From Planctomycetales bacterium (GTDB lineage: Bacteria; Planctomycetota; Phycisphaerae; SM23-33): DNA of 5,793 nucleotides. The translations under genes and the position numbers were made by a program. This document shows positions 1 through 5,036 of the stretch, in pieces. The notes beneath the pieces were generated by a model. The model saw only the letters and a list, made by a program, of their open reading frames with translations, was not told where the DNA came from and ran no database searches. The stretch covers positions 1 through 5,793 of the forward strand of contig DAOVLS010000168.1 in NCBI GenBank assembly GCA_030631125.1, given 5' to 3'. Numbering within the stretch: the stretch's first letter is position 1; the number at the start of each line of letters is the position of its first letter.

Positions 1-525
1 CTCATCGAGAACATACTCAATATCTCGCGGATCGAGTCCGGCGTCGTCCGCGTCGTTCGTGAGCCGATGAGCCTGACGGAAACAGTCAAACAAACGCTGG
101 ACGTGGTGGCGCCCCAGGCCAAGACCAAGAACATCACGCTGATCGACCGCCTGGCGCCGGTCTATCACCAGGTAGAGGCCGACAGGGACATGATATACCA
201 GGCTGTGCTTAATCTGACGAGCAACGCCATCAAGTACACCCCCGTCGATGGGACGGTAACCGTCTCGACGAGTATAGACGAACGCCGAGGCGTAGCCGTC
301 TGCGAAGTTACCGATACCGGCGTCGGAATCGGCAGCGAAGAACTGCCCCATATCTTCGACAAGTTCTACCGCGTACAGGGGCACACGAAAATGGCCAAGG
401 GAACAGGCCTGGGACTGACACTGGTCAAACACATTATTGAGTCTGTGCATGACGGAAAGTTGTCGGTTACCAGTGAAACCGACTGCGGAAGCACGTTCAG
501 TTTCGAGTTGCCGATTTTGCAGTAA
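1..525 (+). CDS. Sensor histidine kinase, C-terminal part (5' end outside window)
   Basis: The open frame enters from the left edge, so the true start and sensor region are missing; the ATG at 67 is internal. Residues 1-14 of the visible part (LIENILNISRIESG) match the end of the second helix of a HisKA dimerisation domain; the phospho-accepting histidine lies upstream. A complete HATPase_c domain follows: N-box NLTSNAIKYTP at 71-81, G1 box DTGVGI at 105-110, F-box FDKFYRV at 119-125 and G2 box KGTGLGLTLV at 133-142. The protein stops soon after the ATPase domain, with no attached receiver. Kinases of this class autophosphorylate and pass phosphate to a receiver aspartate. The response regulator beginning 31 bp downstream on the same strand is the obvious candidate partner (inference). 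What it senses cannot be read here. Confidence 0.95.
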   Translation, partial: LIENILNISRIESGVVRVVREPMSLTETVKQTLDVVAPQAKTKNITLIDRLAPVYHQVEADRDMIYQAVLNLTSNAIKYTPVDGTVTVSTSIDERRGVAVCEVTDTGVGIGSEELPHIFDKFYRVQGHTKMAKGTGLGLTLVKHIIESVHDGKLSVTSETDCGSTFSFELPILQ

Positions 526-530
526 TCGCA

Positions 531-544
531 GTCGCCGCGGCGAC
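531..544. repeat. 14-bp perfect palindrome before the response regulator ribosome binding site
   Basis: GTCGCCGCGGCGAC reads the same on both strands. It occupies about half of the 31-bp gap between the kinase stop and the response regulator start, and abuts the AAGGAA at 545-550. In RNA it could form a 5-bp stem with a CGCG loop. It might be a small operator or an RNA structure tuning translation, or simply chance in GC-rich DNA. Confidence 0.5.
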
Positions 545-550
545 AAGGAA
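545..550 (+). promoter_or_regulatory. Ribosome binding site that supports the GTG start at 557
   Basis: AAGGAA lies six bases upstream of GTG 557-559, good Shine-Dalgarno spacing. It decides the start of the response regulator: the same frame is open back to an ATG at 437, but that would overlap the conserved 3' end of the kinase by 89 bp and add about 40 residues with no receiver-like character. Confidence 0.7.
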
Positions 551-556
551 AAATCA

Positions 557-979
557 GTGGACGCGAACAAAACAACAGAATCGCCTCCGAAAATACTGGT
601 GGCTGACGATGAGGCGCACATCCTTCACGTGGTTACCATGAAACTTGCCCACGCCGGATACGAGGTCATCACCGCAATGGACGGGGAGGAGGCCCTCGAA
701 CTGGCCCTGGCCGAAAAGCCCGACATGATCATCACCGATTATCAGATGCCCTACCTGACCGGCCTGGAGTTGTGCATGCGATTGCGGGAGAACGAACAGA
801 CCAGTGATATACCGGTGCTGATGCTTACCGCCCGCGGGTTTGACATCACCGAAGATGAAATGGTGGCGGCGGGCTTGCGCGACGTGCTGGGCAAACCCTT
901 CAGCCCCCGTGAAGTACTGCGAAGGGTGCAGCGACTTCTGGAGGCCGACGGGGCGAATAAATTGACGGAGACTGCGTAA
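557..979 (+). CDS. Stand-alone receiver-domain response regulator (CheY-like)
   Basis: A 140-residue protein starting at GTG. Almost all of it is one receiver domain. It has the acidic pair D17-D18 in KILVADDE, the predicted phosphorylation site D61 in IITDYQMP, the switch threonine T91 in MLTARG and the conserved lysine K113 in GKPF. T91 to K113 spacing is 22 residues, as in CheY. About 15 residues follow the last receiver helix; no DNA-binding or enzymatic output domain is present, so it must act by protein contact or as a phosphate relay. It lies 31 bp after a histidine kinase and its stop codon directly abuts the next start (TAAATG), implying translational coupling. The likely circuit is kinase to this receiver to the HD-GYP protein or the pilus motor (inference). 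It could also be a CheY-like diffusible switch for pilus behaviour. Confidence 0.95.
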   Translation: MDANKTTESPPKILVADDEAHILHVVTMKLAHAGYEVITAMDGEEALELALAEKPDMIITDYQMPYLTGLELCMRLRENEQTSDIPVLMLTARGFDITEDEMVAAGLRDVLGKPFSPREVLRRVQRLLEADGANKLTETA

Positions 980-2788
980 ATGCCGACCCACTCACCCCAT
1001 ACAACAGCGGCGAAAGGACAATCGTTGAAGCAGGTTCTTCCGAACTTCGACGAGTTCAGTCGAACCGCGGATTTTTCCCTCAGGCATCTGGCCGAACAAC
1101 TGCGAGAACTGGGTTTGAGCGTATCGTTTTGGGACTCAAGCGGCTCGATACTGACTGCCCCGAGTTTCCAGGGACAGTACTGCTGTCTGATGTGCGGGCA
1201 GAAGGGGTTCTGCCTGGAGGCGATGAGCCAATTGGCACAGAAGGTCGCCAGGCAGGGATACCGGGAGTCTGCGACGTCTCCGAGCGGGTGCTGCATCTTT
1301 GCCGTACCCCTGCAATCGCGTCGCCGGTTGATTGGAGCGGCTGTGGGGGGGTTCCCGACGCTCCGGACCATTGAAAGCGAAGAATTCTTCCGCGCTTGCA
1401 GCCGGACGCACCTCGACGCCGAGACAATGGCTTCATTGTGCTGCCAGGAGGCGATGTACACGGAGCAACAGGCCGAAAATATGTGCAGAATCCTTGAGTG
1501 GATAATCCAGGGCGAGCAGGCAAAGGAAGTGTCCAGGGAGGAACTGGCGACCCTTTCGGCCAATCTGGCTGACACCTATGAGGAATTGTCGCTGCTTTAC
1601 AGCATCAGCGGATCGATGAAGGTTGCGCACGGGACGACGGAGTTTTTCAATAACCTCTGCGGTGAACTGCTGGAGGTGATGGGCGTTCAGGCGGCGGTGG
1701 TTGTGTTGCATCCTCGCGAGAAAAGCGACTTCGGCGACCAGACAGTCTCCGCCGGCGAACTGTCCCTTTCGGCAGAACAACTTACCCGGATCTCCCGGCA
1801 GTACATTGCTCCGCGAGCCGAAAAACAGCAAAAGCGCGATTTGACCGGTAGAGCCGAGGGCAGAAACACGTTTTCCACGATAGTCGATAACCGGTTCTTC
1901 GAAAATACCGGGGACCTCGGGGCCCGCATCGAGCGGATTCGCACCCTCGCGGCAGCGCCGTTGATGATCGCGGGGCGGTACCAGGGGGTCGTAGTCGCTC
2001 TCAACAAGATCGACGGCGAATTTGACAGCGCCGACCTGAAACTCATCTCATCCATCAGCGGTCAGGCAGCGGTGTTCCTTGAGAACCACTATCTTTACGA
2101 AGACGTTCAGGACTTGCTGATGGGTGTGCTGCACGCCCTGACGTCCAGTATCGACGCCAAGGACCCCTATACCTGCGGTCATTCCCATCGCGTCGCGCTT
2201 ACTTCCAGGAAACTGGCACAGTTGAGCGGTTTCGACGAGCACCGCGTCGGACGGATATATCTGGCCGGACTGCTGCACGACATAGGAAAGATCGGCATAC
2301 CCGAAGCCGTACTGCGAAAACCCGGTAAGTTAACCAGGTCGGAATACGAATCCGTGCAGCGGCATCCTGATATCGGCGCTACGATATTGAGTGGTATTCG
2401 GCAGATGGAGGATATTATTCCCGTCATACTCCACCATCACGAGCGTCTCGACGGCGGCGGATACCCCGCAGGTCTGTCGGCCGGTGAAATTCCCATCGAG
2501 GCGTTAATCGTGGGACTTGCCGACAGTTTCGACGCGATGACCTCATCGAGAACATACCGCAGCGCCATGCCGCTGGCTGTTGTCATTACCGAAATCCGCC
2601 GATGCAGCGGAAAGCAGTTTGATCCGAAACTGGCAGAGTTGCTGTTGTCGCTGGACCTGGAAGATTTTCTGATGCAAATTCGCGAGGCCGGAACGAACGA
2701 CTCAAAGACCTCTGGAAGTTCGGTCGGCTTGTCCCTCTGTCCTGTAATTGAACCTTTGCAAAACATCAAAGATCCACAGAAACGGTAG
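980..2788 (+). CDS. PocR-GAF-HD-GYP protein, probable cyclic-di-GMP phosphodiesterase
   Basis: A 602-residue protein with no signal peptide or membrane segment, so probably cytoplasmic. Residues ~20-170 look like a PocR-type sensory domain: L46-T59 (LSVSFWDSSGSILT), then a cysteine cluster C68, C69, C72, C78, C104, C105, then the CIFAVPL strand. A helical linker (~178-206) leads to a GAF domain at ~207-375. The HD-GYP domain spans ~380-550 with its expected motifs intact: HSHRV from H401, HDIGK at 433-437, HPDIG at 462-466, HHHERLDGGGYP at 485-496 and ADSFDAMTSSRTYR at 514-527. Enzymes of this family hydrolyse cyclic-di-GMP to pGpG or GMP at a metal centre; with all metal-ligand motifs kept, activity is expected. 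The tail after ~555 is polar and unassigned. GGAG at 967-970 serves as ribosome binding site. The PocR assignment is by pattern only and less certain than GAF and HD-GYP. Confidence 0.93.
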   Translation: MPTHSPHTTAAKGQSLKQVLPNFDEFSRTADFSLRHLAEQLRELGLSVSFWDSSGSILTAPSFQGQYCCLMCGQKGFCLEAMSQLAQKVARQGYRESATSPSGCCIFAVPLQSRRRLIGAAVGGFPTLRTIESEEFFRACSRTHLDAETMASLCCQEAMYTEQQAENMCRILEWIIQGEQAKEVSREELATLSANLADTYEELSLLYSISGSMKVAHGTTEFFNNLCGELLEVMGVQAAVVVLHPREKSDFGDQTVSAGELSLSAEQLTRISRQYIAPRAEKQQKRDLTGRAEGRNTFSTIVDNRFFENTGDLGARIERIRTLAAAPLMIAGRYQGVVVALNKIDGEFDSADLKLISSISGQAAVFLENHYLYEDVQDLLMGVLHALTSSIDAKDPYTCGHSHRVALTSRKLAQLSGFDEHRVGRIYLAGLLHDIGKIGIPEAVLRKPGKLTRSEYESVQRHPDIGATILSGIRQMEDIIPVILHHHERLDGGGYPAGLSAGEIPIEALIVGLADSFDAMTSSRTYRSAMPLAVVITEIRRCSGKQFDPKLAELLLSLDLEDFLMQIREAGTNDSKTSGSSVGLSLCPVIEPLQNIKDPQKR

Positions 2789-2812
2789 TAATTCAGGGAT
2801 AGGGAAAAGACG

Positions 2813-3199
2813 ATGAAGATTACTGAGGAAAATTACGGTCAGGTCGCCCTTCTCATTTGCAGCGGCGAAATGACGGAGGATTCTCTGGACGCCTTCAGGT
2901 CCGCCGTTGAGCAGATCGAGCATCGTTTCGGCAACAGGACCGACCTGCCTGCCGGACAGGCAGGTCAGGCTAACGGGGTCGTCGCCGGCGACCTGGTGCT
3001 GAACCTCGAAAACGTGCCTTTTGTGGATTCGGCCGGACTGGAGTACCTGCTCGATTTACAGGAAAGGTTTGCCGAAAAACTCGGACGGGTCAAACTTGCC
3101 AACCTCAATGAACATGTAGCGAAGATTCTTGAGGTTACCCGTCTGGACAATACCTTCGAGCGATTTGATGACGTCTCCGAAGCGATCAAGACAATGTAG
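2813..3199 (+). CDS. STAS-domain protein, anti-sigma-factor-antagonist type, with internal insertion
   Basis: A 128-residue protein consisting of one STAS domain. The N-terminal strand pair is MKITEENYGQVALLICSGEM, helix 1 lies around 22-39, and the core strand plus phosphorylation loop is VLNLENVPFVDSAGLEYLL (62-80). S73 of DSAGL sits where SpoIIAA-type antagonists are phosphorylated by a serine kinase. LANLNEHVAKILEVTRLDNTF (~95-115) is the usual C-terminal part. Family members switch partners between an anti-sigma kinase and other targets according to phosphorylation. Residues 44-59 (DLPAGQAGQANGVVAG) lie between helix 1 and the core strand and look like an insertion; without them the protein is 112 residues, a usual STAS size. 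AGGGA at 2801-2805, seven bases before ATG, is a good ribosome binding site, and the gap to the HD-GYP gene is 24 bp. No SpoIIAB-like kinase or SpoIIE-like phosphatase is visible, so the role is unknown. Confidence 0.9.
   Translation: MKITEENYGQVALLICSGEMTEDSLDAFRSAVEQIEHRFGNRTDLPAGQAGQANGVVAGDLVLNLENVPFVDSAGLEYLLDLQERFAEKLGRVKLANLNEHVAKILEVTRLDNTFERFDDVSEAIKTM
2941..2995. repeat. Candidate 48-bp in-frame insertion flanked by 7-bp direct repeats, inside the STAS gene
   Basis: CGACCTG occurs at 2941-2947 and again at 2989-2995, exactly 48 bp (16 codons) apart. Deleting one repeat plus the intervening DNA joins NRT directly to DLVLNLENV, the normal STAS helix-to-strand transition. The segment contains the perfect inverted repeat at 2942-2966. 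The arrangement suggests insertion of a small palindromic element with target duplication, or a slippage/duplication event. The insertion history is inferred from the STAS fold pattern and was not checked against homologues. Confidence 0.5.
2942..2966. repeat. Perfect inverted repeat (10-bp arms) encoding DLPAGQAG
   Basis: Left arm GACCTGCCTG (2942-2951), five-base spacer CCGGA, right arm CAGGCAGGTC (2957-2966); the arms are exact reverse complements. Read in the STAS frame it encodes D44-G51. Such a compact GC-rich palindrome in coding sequence recalls in-frame palindromic elements (for example the rickettsial palindromic elements) and I recall similar LPAG-QAG-type peptides in proteins of uncultured bacteria. 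Membership of a genome-wide family is inference. Confidence 0.75.
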
Positions 3200-3202
3200 C
3201 AA

Positions 3203-3253
3203 TCAGCCCCCCGCATTGCGGGGGGATCATCCCCCGGCGGTGCCGTGGGCTGA
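3203..3253. other. C/G-rich foldable block between the STAS and pilB genes
   Basis: TCAGCCC (3203-3209) can pair with GGGCTGA (3247-3253) as an outer stem. Inside, CCCCCCGC (3207-3214) pairs with GCGGGGGG (3218-3225) over an ATT loop. GGGGG (3221-3225) can alternatively pair with CCCCC (3231-3235) over ATCAT. CGGC (3235-3238) can pair with GCCG (3242-3245). The strong hairpin begins eight bases after the STAS stop but no T-run follows, so it is not a classical intrinsic terminator. It may be an mRNA-stabilising or attenuating structure or an extragenic palindromic repeat. No promoter elements were recognised in the gap. Confidence 0.55.
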
Positions 3254-3255
3254 CC

Positions 3256-3279
3256 GCTGAATGCTGAACGCTGAACGCT
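3256..3279. repeat. 7-bp tandem repeat GCTGAAC/T upstream of pilB
   Basis: Three consecutive heptamers, GCTGAAT (3256-3262), GCTGAAC (3263-3269) and GCTGAAC (3270-3276), are followed by a partial GCT copy. The array ends 15 bases before the PilB ATG and is not coding in the chosen annotation. It could be a slippage-prone spacer, a repeated protein-binding site or a remnant of an intergenic repeat family. Confidence 0.7.
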
Positions 3280-3294
3280 AATTTGGTAATAACG

Positions 3295-5010
3295 ATGATT
3301 ACGATTGGAAGCGACCAGAAACTTCAATTGGGCCGGTTGCTCGTCAAGAGCGGCGCCATTACCGAAGAGCAATTGACCGAAGCGCTGGACCTCCAGAAGT
3401 CCGACGACAGGGGCTTCCTGCTGGGCGAGATACTTCTCGAACGGAAAATCTGTTCCCAGGAGCAGATTATGGAGGCCCTGGCGCTGGGCTACGGTATTCC
3501 CTTCGCCCGCGTCTCCGGCAGGATCGCCGATCCGAAAATCATTGATGTGCTTGACAGGGATTTCCTGGAAAAGCATTACGTCCTTCCTATGTTCAGTGTC
3601 CGGGGGGTGCTGACAATAGCGGTAACCGAACCGGCCAACGTCTTCCTGATAGAAGAAATCGCCCGCAAGACCGAATACCGCGTGCAGATCGTCTGCGCTA
3701 CCGCCAAAGACATCCGCAACACCCTCCAGACGCACCTGCCGGCTGCAAACGTCTTCGTCATCGACGACATCGTCGGCGAAGTCAGCGCCGGGGACCTCGC
3801 GCTGGTGGAAGAACAAGTCGATGACATAGTGGATCTGGAAGCGGCCGCCGGAGACTCGCCCGTAATCCGGATGGTCAACTATCTGATTTATAACGCCGTT
3901 CGCGAGAACGCCTCCGACATTCACATCGAGCCGGACGACAAGTCCCTGCGTGTTCGCTTCCGCGTTGACGGTCGGCTCTATGAAAAGATGCACCTGCCCT
4001 TCAAACTTCTTCCTGCCATTGTCAGTCGGATCAAGATAATGGCCGGTCTGGACATTTCCGAGCGCCGCCTGCCTCAGGACGGTGGCATCCACGTGCTGAT
4101 GGAAAATCGCCCCGTTGACCTGCGCGTCTCGACGCTGAACGGAAAGTCCGGCGAAAAAGTGGTTATCCGCGTCATCGACAACCGCAGCGTCCTGGTGAGC
4201 ATCGAGAAACTGGGCTTCGGACACGAAACTCTCAAACAGTGGCGCAAGGCGATTTCCATTCCCAACGGCATCGTCCTGGTAACAGGCCCGACCGGAAGTG
4301 GAAAATCCACCACGCTCTACAGCGTGCTGAAAGAACTCAACAACGACGAAGTGAACATCTGCACAATCGAGGACCCCATCGAGTTCAATTTGCCCTGGAT
4401 CAACCAGTTCCAGGTTAACGAGAAGATCGGATTTACCTTCGCCTCCGCGCTGCGTTCACTACTCAGGCAGGACCCTGACATTGTCATGGTCGGCGAGATT
4501 CGCGATTCGGAGACGGCGCAGATTGCGATCCAGGCCGCCCTTACCGGGCATTTGGTCCTGGCCTCTCTTCATACCAACGACGCTCCCGGCGCGGTTACCC
4601 GGCTGTTGAATATCGGTGTCGAACCGTACCTCGTAGCCGCTTCAGTAAACAGCATACTGGCGCAGCGCCTTGTGCGCAAGATATGCAACAACTGCAAGGA
4701 ACCCCTCGACCCGCCGGCCCATATCCGCCACACCGTCGAACGCATCGCGGGGCAGGTCGAAACGTTCTACCACGGCGCCGGATGTAACAAGTGTCGAAAC
4801 AGTGGGTACTCCGGGCGGATCGGAATCTACGAACTACTGTCGCCCGACGACGTCATGCGGGACAGTATCACCGCATCGCCCAGTATAAACGAACTTTGCC
4901 GACTGGCCGCCGAGTCGGGCATGACCAGCCTGCGCGCCGACGGTATGGATAAAGTCAAGGCCGGCATCACCACCGTCGAGGAGATTCTCCGCGTTACCGC
5001 CGCCGGATGA
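3295..5010 (+). CDS. pilB: Type IV pilus assembly ATPase, PilB/GspE family, with MshEN domain
   Basis: A 571-residue hexameric motor ATPase of the inner-membrane base; the family powers pilin polymerisation (PilB) or pseudopilus assembly (GspE). Residues ~10-150 form an MshEN/T2SSE-N domain: motif 1 runs Q11-Q34 (LGRLLVKSG start), motif 2 runs L42-G65. The middle domain carries SPVIRMVNYLI and ASDIHIEP (206-213). The motor core has Walker A GPTGSGKST (331-339), Asp box EDPIE (from E359), Walker B DPDIVMVGEIRD (393-404) and His box GHLVLASLHTND (H419, H426). A zinc-binding tetracysteine site is C464, C467, C497 and C500. ATG 3295 puts the LG motif near the N-terminus as usual; an in-frame TTG at 3283 would add four residues. 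No strong Shine-Dalgarno is seen for either. PilB is preferred over GspE because a PilT gene follows 26 bp downstream, but no pilin or PilC is in view to confirm. Confidence 0.93.
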   Translation: MITIGSDQKLQLGRLLVKSGAITEEQLTEALDLQKSDDRGFLLGEILLERKICSQEQIMEALALGYGIPFARVSGRIADPKIIDVLDRDFLEKHYVLPMFSVRGVLTIAVTEPANVFLIEEIARKTEYRVQIVCATAKDIRNTLQTHLPAANVFVIDDIVGEVSAGDLALVEEQVDDIVDLEAAAGDSPVIRMVNYLIYNAVRENASDIHIEPDDKSLRVRFRVDGRLYEKMHLPFKLLPAIVSRIKIMAGLDISERRLPQDGGIHVLMENRPVDLRVSTLNGKSGEKVVIRVIDNRSVLVSIEKLGFGHETLKQWRKAISIPNGIVLVTGPTGSGKSTTLYSVLKELNNDEVNICTIEDPIEFNLPWINQFQVNEKIGFTFASALRSLLRQDPDIVMVGEIRDSETAQIAIQAALTGHLVLASLHTNDAPGAVTRLLNIGVEPYLVAASVNSILAQRLVRKICNNCKEPLDPPAHIRHTVERIAGQVETFYHGAGCNKCRNSGYSGRIGIYELLSPDDVMRDSITASPSINELCRLAAESGMTSLRADGMDKVKAGITTVEEILRVTAAG

Positions 5011-5036
5011 GAAAACTCCGAAAGGATGACAGTAAC

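Noticed and set aside
67..525. Separate 152-residue ATPase protein starting at ATG 67
   Set aside because: The frame is open to the window edge and the residues upstream of ATG 67 (LIENILNISRIESG) are the end of a HisKA helix, so this is the tail of a longer kinase.
437..556. N-terminal extension of the response regulator from ATG 437
   Set aside because: It would overlap the conserved kinase 3' end by 89 bp, adds about 40 residues unlike a receiver, and the GTG at 557 has a well-spaced AAGGAA.
751..1575. A 274-codon minus-strand open frame across the response regulator and the sensor region of the HD-GYP gene
   Set aside because: The plus strand encodes a clear receiver and PocR-like domain here. 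The minus translation is low-complexity, rich in Ser, Arg and Cys, with no motif.
3207..3225. Intrinsic transcription terminator after the STAS gene
   Set aside because: The stem is strong but no U-rich tract follows; the next bases are ATCATCCCCC. It is kept only as a structured element.
3283..3294. TTG start at 3283 for PilB
   Set aside because: It adds only four residues, is a rare start codon and has no better Shine-Dalgarno than ATG 3295. It cannot be excluded but is less likely.
3200..3294. tRNA or known riboswitch in the 95-bp gap
   Set aside because: The nested stems do not give a tRNA cloverleaf with T-loop or anticodon features, and no known riboswitch core was recognised.
2965..4224. 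A 419-codon open frame on the minus strand across the STAS gene and the 5' half of pilB
   Set aside because: It lies opposite strongly conserved PilB and STAS sequence, shows no recognisable domain, and crosses a gene boundary and the structured gap. It is a codon-bias shadow in GC-rich DNA.
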